In this document: one piece after another, positions 1 to 8,456 of the stretch
Layout: each line of letters begins with the position of its first letter
Numbering within the stretch: position 1 is the stretch's first letter
Assembly: GCA_913053665.1 (NCBI GenBank)
Contig: CAJXGR010000001.1
Location: forward strand, 1 to 35,385
DNA from: an uncultured Spirochaetia bacterium
GTDB taxonomy: Bacteria > Spirochaetota > UBA6919
DNA: 35,385 nt
Reading direction: 5' to 3'
Position numbers and translations under genes: made by a program
Notes under the pieces: generated by a model
What the model saw: only the letters and a program-made list of their open reading frames with translations
Told to the model about the DNA's origin: nothing
The model's database searches: none

Positions 1-170
1 CTAATAATACTAACAAGTTATCGGCGATTAGCAAAAAATGTACCGCTCACTATTGTAATAAAATACATATATTTGTTTTTCCCTTTGCTTTTTAGTAAAA
101 GAAAATATTCTCTCAATATCCTTTGCTAATATTAGATTATGTGTTACCTTCTAGCGTATCATAATTTCGA

Positions 171-941
171 TTGGAAATACCTTTGGACTGGCCTACACAT
201 AAAGATAGACTTGGATGTGAAATCGTTAGACTTCTCTACGAAAATAAAATGATCTTGACATGGTATAGGGATAAACCCTCTGGATGGCATCTCCACTCAG
301 GGAAATGGTCACCATTTTATATTCATTTGAGGGAATTATCATCTCATCCCGAAATACTTCGTAAAATTGGATATTCTCTCAATCTCTTAATCAAAGAAGA
401 AATGCCCGATACAGATTTAATTGTTGGACTAGCGATGGCTGGTATACCCATTGCTACGGCCATTTCTTTGGAAGGCAATATTCCTGCGGCTTTCACACGT
501 AAAGTAGAGGGGGGGGTAGCCGATTACCAAAAAACCATTGAGAAATACGGCAAACACTCTCTTGTAGAAGGTCAGCTTCATAAAGCCAGGAAAGCCGTGC
601 TACTGGATGATTTAGTCAGTTATTTCACTAGCAAGCTGGAAGGTCTAAATCTCCTGGAGTATGAGATCAGAAGACGTAATCTGAAAGACCTGGACATCCC
701 TCACGTTTTAGTGCTATTAGATCGTGAACAGGGGGGATATGAAGAGGCTAAAAAGCATAATGTTGAGCTCCATAGCCTTATTCCATTTAAATCCAAAGGG
801 ATCCATTGGCTCAAGGATGTTCTTGATAAAATAGAATATGATACTCTAAAAGATTATCTGAAAGACCCAGAACGGTTTCAGGAATATGAAATCCAGAATA
901 AACTATCTCAATTATGTCTATCTTCCACTGAATCGTTATGA
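171..941 (+). CDS. pyrE: Orotate phosphoribosyltransferase-like protein (PyrE/UMPS type)
   Basis: OPRTases join orotate to PRPP to give OMP in pyrimidine synthesis, in the cytoplasm. The 256-residue product has the family layout: the substrate segment HSGKWSPFYIHLRELSSHP (42-60), the mobile catalytic loop around R110-K111 to K128-H129, the PRPP-binding strand VLLDDL (143-148) and the UMPS-like LLDREQGG (182-189). The start is TTG at 171, the most upstream one in frame that supplies the N-terminal helix; no clear Shine-Dalgarno precedes it. The PRPP loop reads DDLVSYFTSK where the family has DDVxTTGxS, so the loop glycine is replaced by Phe152. That makes activity uncertain. A G8 tract (509-516) lies in the catalytic-loop codons. 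It overlaps the next gene by 4 bases (ATGA). The family call is firm; the substrate and the name pyrE are less certain. Confidence 0.78.
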   Translation: MEIPLDWPTHKDRLGCEIVRLLYENKMILTWYRDKPSGWHLHSGKWSPFYIHLRELSSHPEILRKIGYSLNLLIKEEMPDTDLIVGLAMAGIPIATAISLEGNIPAAFTRKVEGGVADYQKTIEKYGKHSLVEGQLHKARKAVLLDDLVSYFTSKLEGLNLLEYEIRRRNLKDLDIPHVLVLLDREQGGYEEAKKHNVELHSLIPFKSKGIHWLKDVLDKIEYDTLKDYLKDPERFQEYEIQNKLSQLCLSSTESL

Positions 942-2014
942 AATATTCTAAATTAATACTTACTATTCTTGGGATAAGTCTTCTAGGCTATTTAATCGTA
1001 TCAGCAGGTCTTCAAGAAATATTTGGGAGTCTTGAAAAAATCGGTTTTAATATAGTCTTTGTACTCATTCTGTATTTGGCTGTTATTTATTTTGACACAC
1101 TGGGATGGAAATATGTAATTATTTCTAAAAACAAAAGCTACAACTTTTGGATCCTTTTACGAATTAAACTGGCAGGCGATTGTGTAAGCAATGTCACCCC
1201 AGCAGGCAGTCTTGCAGGGGAACCTATCAAAGTTCATATACTGACTCGTTATGGAGTCACCTTTCTAGAGGGAATGGCTTCTGCGTATATGGCTAAACTC
1301 CTCATGATAAAAGGTCAGATATTATTTGTTTTTTTAGGGCTTTTTTTAATTTTAACAACTCAATTAAATCACGAGCAGGAGATTTTATTTAAAGTAGTTT
1401 TGATATTCGTTCTTGTCTTATCCGGTATTCTTGGTGTTGTTTATTATTTGGGACTCAATAAAGGAATCACCAATGTTCTTTTAAAGCTTCTTGAAAAGCT
1501 GCGATTAAACTTTTCATTTATAGAGAACCAAAGAGAAAAGCTAGCTCTCTTTGACGAACAAATCACTTATTTTTATAAAAACCATAAGCGAGATTTCTTT
1601 TATTCGTTTTTCAGCTTTTTCCTGGCCTGGTTTGCTGGTTCTATAGAAATATATCTCATTCTTTATTTCCTGGATTTCCCGATCACATTTGTGCAAGCTA
1701 TTGCTATCGAGTCCATTGGGACAGTAGCAAAGGGACTCACTTTTTTTATACCATTCAATCTCTTACAGGAACTTACATTCATTGGTCTTTTTAAACTTAT
1801 TCTAAACACCGAGGCAACTGATATTGCCATATCCTGTTCACTCATAAGACGATTCAGAGAACTTTTATGGGTGAGTATCGGGTTTTTTATTTTACGCCAA
1901 TTCGATCTCAAACTCCCAAAGATCTTTAAAAAGAATAAAGTTCCTAAAGACTCCAAGTCCAATGCTGACCCTCTCAATGATTCGACCCCCTCTGATTTGG
2001 CCAATGAAAACTAA
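938..2014 (+). CDS. Flippase-like integral membrane protein (LPG synthase TM / UPF0104 family)
   Basis: A polytopic inner-membrane protein of 358 residues with roughly eight hydrophobic segments. The segment DCVSNVTPAGSLAGEPIKVH (about residues 86-105) is the conserved loop of the lysylphosphatidylglycerol-synthase transmembrane family. Members without the synthase domain, as here, are proposed lipid or glycolipid flippases; the substrate cannot be told from sequence. The C-terminal 30 residues are a charged, Lys/Asp/Ser-rich cytoplasmic tail. ATG at 938 overlaps the stop of the upstream phosphoribosyltransferase gene in ATGA, so the two are translationally coupled. No Shine-Dalgarno is needed or evident. 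No intrinsic terminator is obvious in the 111 bases after the stop, which are only A/T-rich. Confidence 0.8.
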   Translation: MKYSKLILTILGISLLGYLIVSAGLQEIFGSLEKIGFNIVFVLILYLAVIYFDTLGWKYVIISKNKSYNFWILLRIKLAGDCVSNVTPAGSLAGEPIKVHILTRYGVTFLEGMASAYMAKLLMIKGQILFVFLGLFLILTTQLNHEQEILFKVVLIFVLVLSGILGVVYYLGLNKGITNVLLKLLEKLRLNFSFIENQREKLALFDEQITYFYKNHKRDFFYSFFSFFLAWFAGSIEIYLILYFLDFPITFVQAIAIESIGTVAKGLTFFIPFNLLQELTFIGLFKLILNTEATDIAISCSLIRRFRELLWVSIGFFILRQFDLKLPKIFKKNKVPKDSKSNADPLNDSTPSDLANEN

Positions 2015-2125
2015 ACACACTTTAGGCAACTTTTTTAATAAAAAGAGCTTTATTTTTTAGCATTTTATGCTTAACTTATTGATAGCTATTCTATAGGTAA
2101 TGGATGCCATAAGGAGTGCAAGGGA

Positions 2126-3940
2126 ATGTATCGAACAGGATTGATTATATGTATACTATGGTTTTGCCTCTCTTACCCCAATTTCAGCTTTTCAAAGAGT
2201 CATGATATAAAAAGCTATCTTCCTTATGATACAGTCATTTATGCCGACTTTAAACTAAAGAATTATCCTGATACGTTAAAAACCTTCCTAAGGAAATTTC
2301 TACCTCCTGATAAGCTTTCCAGCTTATTAGAACATTATAAAATACAAAGTCAAGACTTATTCGATCTGGACTTAACGGATAGTCAATCTTTAAGTCAAAA
2401 TGGAATTGATTTATCTCATAGAGCATACTTTGCACTTTTTGACTTTAAAATTACTGATGATTTCCAGCCTATATTTATAGTAGCCTTCAAACTATCGGAT
2501 GAATCCAAAGCTAAAGAGTTGATCGAACATATCATTCAAAAGCAAATCTCTAATCCCATCATTGAATCCGAGAATTATAAGGGTCAAGAAATAGCTATTA
2601 TACTTCGTGGGATTAATATTGACATAGATGATACCTATCGATCTTTTAGCCGTTTAGGTAAAGGTCTCCTGAATATTCCCCAAAAGCTTTTAATAAAAAG
2701 CCTTCAGGAAAAAAGAACTCCTAAAACATCCGATGGCGAATTACCAATGATGGGGACTCCTGAAAAGGAAGTTACCAAAAAATCTCTCCATATTGAATCA
2801 TTTGCATACACTATTCTTGACGGCTATCTATTTTTAGGGACGACTCCAGCCATAAAGAAAATCATTGACTCGAAGTACTACAGGGAAAACCTGAATAAAG
2901 AGAAAGATTTTTATAATACCATCAAAGAGTTGAGTCCCAAGGCCCTTATGAGAGTCTATATTTCTTATAAGCATTTGTCACCCATCTTTTTTACAGAATT
3001 CCTTAACTCAAATTACGGTATAGGCATTTCCATTCATAATGATGAGGAGGCTTTTGAGATCAAAACGATTCATCAACTCAATCCGGATAGTGTGTTCTAT
3101 CATAAGAATAAACAGCTCTTTACGATCAATCCTGAGACACCTGATTTGCTAGACTATCTTCCGGCTGAAGGCATGAACTTTACTAATTTGAGAGTGAATC
3201 TTAGAGCCTCTTTGAAAGCTCTGAACTGGTATTGGGACTTCTATATTGTGTATGGTGCTTTCATTTATAATTACTTTATAAAAGGATTTTCACCGGCTAG
3301 CCCAACTTCTTATTCTTTGGGTGACTTAGTCAGTCGAAACGCTTTTGATCTCTTAAAAGATTATATTAATAACATCGGCAATGATTTTAGTATGGTTTGG
3401 TTCAATTCTTTACAGAACAAATCTTTGGAAGATGGGAATCCCAACGTTTTATTTTACAGTGAAGTGGCAAGCAAAATTAATGGATATAAGTTGATTAATA
3501 AGCTAATTGCCCTTTTTAAGCAAGCCGAAAAGGATTTACTTGTCAGTGAAGAACTTATTGCCAATCACTATTTTTATACCTTCCGCTGGAAAGGAATGGA
3601 CTTATATCTTGGGCTATACGATCATTATCTGATGATAGCCACTCGAAAGGATCCACTTGAACGGTTTTTGCACAATATACAGTCTAAAAATAGAGTACTG
3701 ATCAAGACTTTTGCCCATAAAAACTTGTTGAACTTGATCAAGACTTCTTATTATAACTTTTACTTTTCCTTTAATATGAATAAAGATGATCTGGACAGCT
3801 TGACAATTAATCATCCGGAACTTGGTTTCATCAAGAATCTAGATTACTTGTATCTCAGCAAAAAAAGGATTGGTGATCGTTTTTTAGGAACTTATCGACT
3901 AAAATATCAAAAGCAGGACAGGGTCTCTTCTTTAAAATGA
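2126..3940 (+). CDS. Exported protein of unknown function, DUF3352-like
   Basis: A 604-residue protein with a Sec signal peptide (about residues 1-23, ending near SFSFS-K). The rest is a soluble alpha/beta protein with no membrane segment. Phrases such as LPYDTVIYADFKL (32-44) and ILDGYLFLGTTPAIKKII recall DUF3352-type secreted proteins, which have repeated strand-helix units of unknown role. I cannot name a function. The ATG at 2126 is chosen because AAGGAG lies at 2111-2116, nine bases upstream. It is the first of a series of exported proteins of unknown role. The lipoprotein at 16147 has a similar phrase (KIIIATSSKIESLVQQ) and may share the fold. A 234-base gap follows. Confidence 0.75.
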   Translation: MYRTGLIICILWFCLSYPNFSFSKSHDIKSYLPYDTVIYADFKLKNYPDTLKTFLRKFLPPDKLSSLLEHYKIQSQDLFDLDLTDSQSLSQNGIDLSHRAYFALFDFKITDDFQPIFIVAFKLSDESKAKELIEHIIQKQISNPIIESENYKGQEIAIILRGINIDIDDTYRSFSRLGKGLLNIPQKLLIKSLQEKRTPKTSDGELPMMGTPEKEVTKKSLHIESFAYTILDGYLFLGTTPAIKKIIDSKYYRENLNKEKDFYNTIKELSPKALMRVYISYKHLSPIFFTEFLNSNYGIGISIHNDEEAFEIKTIHQLNPDSVFYHKNKQLFTINPETPDLLDYLPAEGMNFTNLRVNLRASLKALNWYWDFYIVYGAFIYNYFIKGFSPASPTSYSLGDLVSRNAFDLLKDYINNIGNDFSMVWFNSLQNKSLEDGNPNVLFYSEVASKINGYKLINKLIALFKQAEKDLLVSEELIANHYFYTFRWKGMDLYLGLYDHYLMIATRKDPLERFLHNIQSKNRVLIKTFAHKNLLNLIKTSYYNFYFSFNMNKDDLDSLTINHPELGFIKNLDYLYLSKKRIGDRFLGTYRLKYQKQDRVSSLK

Positions 3941-4132
3941 ATAGGTGAATTACATTGACTTATTCTTTCAAATAAAATAGTTTGTGGATAGATTCAACTA
4001 AAATCTTGCTAACCTTGACTATCTAATCCGTCTCACTTTGTTTTTTCAATAAACTTTTTATCAATCTGTTCGACAAATATATCATTCACTTAAGATTTAT
4101 GAGTGACAAGTGATAGATATCTAAATGATATA

Positions 4133-4162
4133 GAAACCTGAGTTTTAGGTTTCATCAGGTTT
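4133..4162 (+). promoter_or_regulatory. Alternative hairpins just upstream of the SH3b lipoprotein Shine-Dalgarno
   Basis: GAAACCT (4133-4139) can pair perfectly with AGGTTTC (4147-4153). The overlapping AAACCTGA (4134-4141) can instead pair perfectly with TCAGGTTT (4155-4162). The two hairpins share one arm and so exclude each other. The second ends three bases before GGAGG. This could be a translational control element, but both stems are short and no ligand or protein partner is apparent. Confidence 0.35.
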
Positions 4163-4174
4163 GTGGGAGGAACT

Positions 4175-5878
4175 ATGAAATGGATTTTAATAATCAGTAT
4201 GTTAGGTGTTATGAACCTTATGAGTTTTTGCAGTAATCCTGATACGTCTCTTCAGGTCAGACTTAACAAAGTGATTGAATCGGCCAATCATTTTAGGGAC
4301 AATATAAACTTTAAAATCGTCCATTTGGATCGGCAGAAAAGATATGCAGCTCTTCGCATTGAGTGCAACTTTGACCAAATAGATAGTGAAGCCTATTTAA
4401 GTCAACTGACTAAAGTTGAGAATACCCTTATGGAAGAGGGTATTTATGACTTAAAATATAATATTGTCAACAATCGTCCTGGCGCTTCTAATAATGATAT
4501 GGACAATGATAATCTAACACTCCATGATGGAAAAGACGAGGACAATATCCCTTATGATAAGCCTAGGAAAGATAATACCTTGAATGAGGATTATTCGGTC
4601 AAAGAGTCCGAAGAACAAAAGAATAAAATGGATTCTGGGGCAGGCTCAGCTATCATTATAAAGAGCAAGAAATTAATGGCTTCCAAAAGAGGGGCTATCA
4701 ATTATAATTTCGTTCGTCTCAGGAAAAAACCTTCCAGAAAGAGTCCTATTATCACTTATGTGTTTAATGGCACAATAGTCAATATCACAGGTAAGTCCAA
4801 AAGACCATCTTTTATCTCAAAAGTAAAAGCTTATTGGTATAAAATTGAAACAAAAGACTCGATAAATGGGTGGGTTTTTGGTGAATATTTATCGGTTACC
4901 GGTCAGAAAAGTCTATCCACATCCTTTCAGAAGAATAAAATCTATAGGGACTTTCTCCAAAAGAAAAACCTTTTAGTCCAAAAAGAATATTTAAACGTCC
5001 TCAAATCTCCATCAAATATTAAAATATCAGCCAATAGACTTATTCTTCATGTAAATCCGGGTCAGTTTCTTGATATTCCCTTTACTTTATCCAATAAAAA
5101 AGTCCAATGGCGGGTGAACCAGATTAAACTTAAATACTCAAAAGCTCCAAAGAGAAAGGGATTATCCAATAGGAATAGCCGCAGAGTCTTTATTGATGAA
5201 GATTATAGCAATAAACAATTTCGATACTATGATCCAAGCTATTCTACCAGTGAATACGACTATCCCGATTCTCCTAAGCGAAGCCAGAGACCCTCTCAAA
5301 CCATTAAAGTTTCACCCTATCAACCTGATGACCAAAGTACTCCTTATACGACTCAAAGGACTAGAGAGGATTTCCCGGTAATTGTTCCACAAATAGCCAG
5401 ACAAAGTCTCCCAAAAGTAAAAGATTATATCTTAAGGTTAAAAATCAATGACTACCTAAGTCAACAGCTGAGTGACGCTGATCTTAGGCGGGCTGAAGCT
5501 ATCCAAAAGATTATTGGGATTAAATTATACCGCCATGATTACAAAAAAGACATCAAGTTTCACTCGGCCTTCAATATTTTTCATGATACTTTGATCCTGA
5601 GTCTTGATAACATTGATTTTGATCGAAAGAGAGCCACTTTTAGTGTCCGAAGAGTCCATCGAGACCCGGATACAGGACCCAAAGATATTTATAATAAGCG
5701 TTGGGTCTTTGATTTCACTCAACTCGATCATGTTAAACTAGACTATGATCGTTTCAGTGACCTGGACTATTCTGAGATACTCCACTACACATCAAGAGCA
5801 GGCTCACGCTATAAAGATCAAGTCATAGGTATTGCCAATTATGTTGTCAAGCTACTTATCCAACAAAATGAGATTTAG
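4175..5878 (+). CDS. Putative lipoprotein with bacterial SH3 (SH3b) domain
   Basis: The N-terminus is a hydrophobic export signal followed by Cys19 (LMSFC). Phe just before the Cys makes this a loose lipobox of the kind tolerated in spirochaetes. An Asp/Asn/Lys-rich linker (about 100-155) leads to an SH3b domain at about 172-242. Its marks are NFVRLRKKPSRKS near the start and INGWVFGEYL near the end. SH3b domains usually bind peptidoglycan or peptides in the periplasm. The C-terminal half (about 290-567) is unrecognised, with a Tyr/Pro/Ser-rich stretch followed by a folded region. A GTG at 4163 would extend the frame by four codons. The ATG at 4175, four bases after GGAGG (4166-4170), is preferred because those upstream codons are the Shine-Dalgarno itself. 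The next gene starts 9 bases after the stop, so the two are probably co-transcribed. Confidence 0.8.
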   Translation: MKWILIISMLGVMNLMSFCSNPDTSLQVRLNKVIESANHFRDNINFKIVHLDRQKRYAALRIECNFDQIDSEAYLSQLTKVENTLMEEGIYDLKYNIVNNRPGASNNDMDNDNLTLHDGKDEDNIPYDKPRKDNTLNEDYSVKESEEQKNKMDSGAGSAIIIKSKKLMASKRGAINYNFVRLRKKPSRKSPIITYVFNGTIVNITGKSKRPSFISKVKAYWYKIETKDSINGWVFGEYLSVTGQKSLSTSFQKNKIYRDFLQKKNLLVQKEYLNVLKSPSNIKISANRLILHVNPGQFLDIPFTLSNKKVQWRVNQIKLKYSKAPKRKGLSNRNSRRVFIDEDYSNKQFRYYDPSYSTSEYDYPDSPKRSQRPSQTIKVSPYQPDDQSTPYTTQRTREDFPVIVPQIARQSLPKVKDYILRLKINDYLSQQLSDADLRRAEAIQKIIGIKLYRHDYKKDIKFHSAFNIFHDTLILSLDNIDFDRKRATFSVRRVHRDPDTGPKDIYNKRWVFDFTQLDHVKLDYDRFSDLDYSEILHYTSRAGSRYKDQVIGIANYVVKLLIQQNEI

Positions 5879-5887
5879 GAGACCCTT

Positions 5888-6865
5888 ATGAAATCAATTC
5901 TCATTGGCTTATTGCTCTTAATTTCATGGAATCAGACTTTTGGGGGTGAAGGTCTCAGTAGACAGGTTTCCAGGATCCGTCTTACAACAGGTGAAGTGAT
6001 TAGAATCTTAAGTTCTGACCAGATAAAAAGCGATTGGATCTATGATTTCAAGGAGCATGAAGCTAAACTTCTTAAGCTGAACAAGATTTCCAGGTTTCTG
6101 GATGGCGAAAACAAGACCTTCACAGAAGAAGAAAAGGGTTACTGGATCGCCTATTATGGCAAATCGCCTAATATAAAGAAACTATATAAACACAATTCTA
6201 AATCACTAATCATCCATCAAATCTATTTCCTCCAAAAGATTCTTTTGATGGGCGAAAATAAAGTTAAAAAAGCCATCTCTGACAAACTTAAAGAAACGAT
6301 CTATCAAATCTACCCCTCTAAACTTTCACTCGCTGATATACTGCTAATACGGATCGCTGGTGCTAGAAAGTATTTATCAGGTCAGAGTCCATTTAAATCA
6401 GATTACAATAAACTGAAATTAAAAGAACAGAGGATTATAGCCCAGTTTTATGTTCAACCCTCTGACTTGAATAGAATAAAGGTATTGGATCATTTATCAA
6501 TCTTGCTATCCAGCTTTGAAACCCTCTTTGAGGACTACTACACCTACCTGAAAAACACAAATCAATTGAGTAAATTGAAAGATTCGTTGAGAGATTTTAT
6601 TGGGGAGGCTAAGGAAAAAGTAGATAAGCCTGAAGGGATCAAGGGCGAGGAAAACGCGACAAATCTTGAGAGTCTAAAAAAGCAAAAAGTAAAAGATCAA
6701 ATGATCAAGATCAATCGCTTTTTACAAGTTCTTCTGCAAACGAATGATAAGCCATTAATACTTAAGGGAATCCAATTAAAAGAAGGTTTTATAACCAGGT
6801 TGAAAAAGAACTATGATGATTTTAAAAGTTTAGACCAATCGCAAGGTAAGGGGCTGTCCGATTAA
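5888..6865 (+). CDS. Exported helical protein of unknown function
   Basis: A 325-residue protein with a signal peptide (about 1-19, cleavage near TFG-GE). The mature part is rich in Lys, Leu and Asp/Glu and looks mostly alpha-helical, with a Lys/Glu-rich linker around 235-260. I recognise no domain. The start ATG at 5888 has AGGAG at 5877-5881, six bases upstream and overlapping the stop of the SH3b lipoprotein gene, so the two are very likely one transcription unit. The last 44 bases overlap, tail to tail, the minus-strand beta-barrel gene (stop at 6822). No intrinsic terminator separates them. Confidence 0.75.
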   Translation: MKSILIGLLLLISWNQTFGGEGLSRQVSRIRLTTGEVIRILSSDQIKSDWIYDFKEHEAKLLKLNKISRFLDGENKTFTEEEKGYWIAYYGKSPNIKKLYKHNSKSLIIHQIYFLQKILLMGENKVKKAISDKLKETIYQIYPSKLSLADILLIRIAGARKYLSGQSPFKSDYNKLKLKEQRIIAQFYVQPSDLNRIKVLDHLSILLSSFETLFEDYYTYLKNTNQLSKLKDSLRDFIGEAKEKVDKPEGIKGEENATNLESLKKQKVKDQMIKINRFLQVLLQTNDKPLILKGIQLKEGFITRLKKNYDDFKSLDQSQGKGLSD

Positions 6866-7433
6866 AAAGTTCAGGGCGAAAGTCCTTGAAAACATTGGTT
6901 AAGCCGATCTCAAATCGTAAATCTCCTACTAGACGCATACCGTTACTATATGTTTTAATCACATAACTCATCCCAAAAGCAAATCCCAATTCGTAGACAT
7001 TGGTATTACTTGAATTGAGTGGAACATTTGGGGATGCCAAAGTTCCATCGGCCCCTAGAAGGAAATTGTGAACCGGTCCGATTACTACAGCCCATTTTTT
7101 TCTTGTAATGTAGAATTTGGCCAATGTGGGGATGGATAGATATTGCAATGTTATGGTTGATCCACCTGAATTCATGCTGGCACCTTTTCTTATGTATAAC
7201 AGATCAACGTCTACACCAATATATTTCTCTAATTGTATATCCAGGTTCATTCCAAAGCCAAAATCAAGGCGTGTTGTTGTTCCATTACTCGGTACACGGG
7301 AACTCATATCAACAACCAGTCCTGCTATCCGAAATCCTGGGCTTACTTTAAACCAACGGTTAAATGTATATCCATTATTAATCAGTGCTAATAGGAATAA
7401 TATGTAGAATAAGTATTTTGATACTTTAAGCAT
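6822..7433 (-). CDS. Outer-membrane beta-barrel protein (OMP_b-brl-like)
   Basis: The 203-residue product has a signal peptide (about 1-23) and then alternating hydrophobic/polar strands rich in Gly and aromatic residues, such as FGFGMNLDIQLEKYIGVDVD and the final PYLAIGLNF. The C-terminal Phe and preceding pattern are the classic BAM recognition signal. The size fits an 8-stranded barrel of the OMP_b-brl family. Such proteins are usually structural or porin/adhesin-like, and no specific function can be given. It is on the opposite strand to both neighbours and overlaps the upstream + strand gene by 44 bases at the 3' ends. The shadow frames on the + strand lack any coding character. Confidence 0.72.
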   Translation of the reverse strand: MLKVSKYLFYILFLLALINNGYTFNRWFKVSPGFRIAGLVVDMSSRVPSNGTTTRLDFGFGMNLDIQLEKYIGVDVDLLYIRKGASMNSGGSTITLQYLSIPTLAKFYITRKKWAVVIGPVHNFLLGADGTLASPNVPLNSSNTNVYELGFAFGMSYVIKTYSNGMRLVGDLRFEIGLTNVFKDFRPELFNRTAPYLAIGLNF

Positions 7434-7472
7434 TTAAAGTCCTGGGTAATAACGTGAGTTCGATTTATAAGA

Positions 7473-7631
7473 TGCCACGGAGACACTGAGTCGCAGAGAA
7501 ACTAAGGGGAAAGAGTTTATTAATTTCCCACGAAACACATAAGATTTGCAAAAAAATACAAGATATTATTATCTTTTATAGTCATTAGCAACTGATTTGT
7601 TCACTCTCTGTGTCTTCGTGCCTCTGTGGCA
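7473..7631. repeat. Imperfect terminal inverted repeat of the CCACAGAGGCACNNAGACACAGAGA type
   Basis: The left arm 7473-7500 (starts TGCCACGGAGACACTGAG) and the reverse complement of the right arm 7603-7631 (starts TGCCACAGAGGCACGAAG) match at about 22 of 28 positions. The 102-base middle is A/T-rich and has no gene. Closely similar purine-rich 'CCACAGAGGCACAGAGA' sequences are dispersed in many environmental bacterial genomes. I infer a decayed miniature mobile element or dispersed intergenic repeat. Only one copy is in this window. Confidence 0.6.
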
Positions 7632-7680
7632 AAAGAAATAATCATTTCGAACTGACATTAACGTATATTCGGACGGAACT

Positions 7681-8445
7681 ATGTTTTTAAAGGTCACCTT
7701 TTTGTTTTTAGGACTCAGTTTAATCTTTGCCTCAAAGGCTATAGCTGATCCACCCATCGATAAAATGACGAACCGTGAAAAGGCCTCTCAACTTTACTAC
7801 AACGCCCTTTTTGAGAGCAATACTCTCCGTAAGAAATCTCTCCTGTTACAGGCTCATAAACTGAATCCACGGGATGCCAGGATTTCTTTTCATCTGGGTA
7901 AACTGCTGATCCAGTCAAATAATGAAAAAGAAGGATTTTACTACCTCAAAAAAGCCTTCCGAAACCCAAAATATAAACCTTCCATCCTGAAATACCTGGG
8001 TGAGTACTACTTCAACCAAAAGAACTATAAAAAAGCCAACCACTATCTCAGAAAGTTGATCCGATCGCGTAAAAGAGAGAATAACTATCTAAACAACTAT
8101 ACATTAGGGCAAATCAACAGCCATTTGGGACTCAAGAAATATAAAGCCTCCAACAAGTATTATTTAAAGGCCTATAAAATAAGGAGATACAAGAAAAACA
8201 AAGATCTACTCCTATTGATCGCAGAAAATTATTACTATCAGGCCAATTATCAAAAAGCTCATGACTACCTTAAATCTTATCCTCACACCAATAAAAACAA
8301 TCAGAAAGCTTTTCGACTGCTCATTAAGACCCTTTATAAATCTAAAAAGCGCAGGGAATTAAATGACAGCATCATAAGATACCTGAAAATATGGCCTAAA
8401 GATCGATGGGCCAGGAAAATCCAAAGGAAAAGCCGTAAACTCTAA
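7681..8445 (+). CDS. Exported TPR-repeat protein
   Basis: A 254-residue periplasmic protein. A signal peptide (about 1-22, cleavage near AIA-DPP) is followed by tandem 34-residue helix pairs with TPR spacing: KLNPRDARISFHLGKLLIQS (about 60-79), then ILKYLGEYYFNQKNYKKANH, then an AENYYYQANYQKAHDYL unit near 180-196. The mature protein is strongly basic (many Lys/Arg/Tyr). TPRs are protein-protein scaffolds and no enzymatic role is visible. A weak GGACGGA precedes ATG 7681. The next gene starts 11 bases after the stop, so the pair is probably an operon. Confidence 0.75.
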   Translation: MFLKVTFLFLGLSLIFASKAIADPPIDKMTNREKASQLYYNALFESNTLRKKSLLLQAHKLNPRDARISFHLGKLLIQSNNEKEGFYYLKKAFRNPKYKPSILKYLGEYYFNQKNYKKANHYLRKLIRSRKRENNYLNNYTLGQINSHLGLKKYKASNKYYLKAYKIRRYKKNKDLLLLIAENYYYQANYQKAHDYLKSYPHTNKNNQKAFRLLIKTLYKSKKRRELNDSIIRYLKIWPKDRWARKIQRKSRKL

Positions 8446-8456
8446 GCCCAAACACT

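Noticed and set aside
1..170. Promoter or gene fragment at the left edge
   Set aside because: Only weak hexamers and no open frame; nothing that can be supported.
2030..2062. A/T-rich AATAAA...TTTATTTTTT as a terminator after the flippase gene
   Set aside because: The possible stem is short and A/T only, too weak to call.
7117..7407. + strand frames inside the beta-barrel gene
   Set aside because: No signal peptide, no ribosome site, unlike any family; the minus-strand product has a signal and C-terminal Phe.
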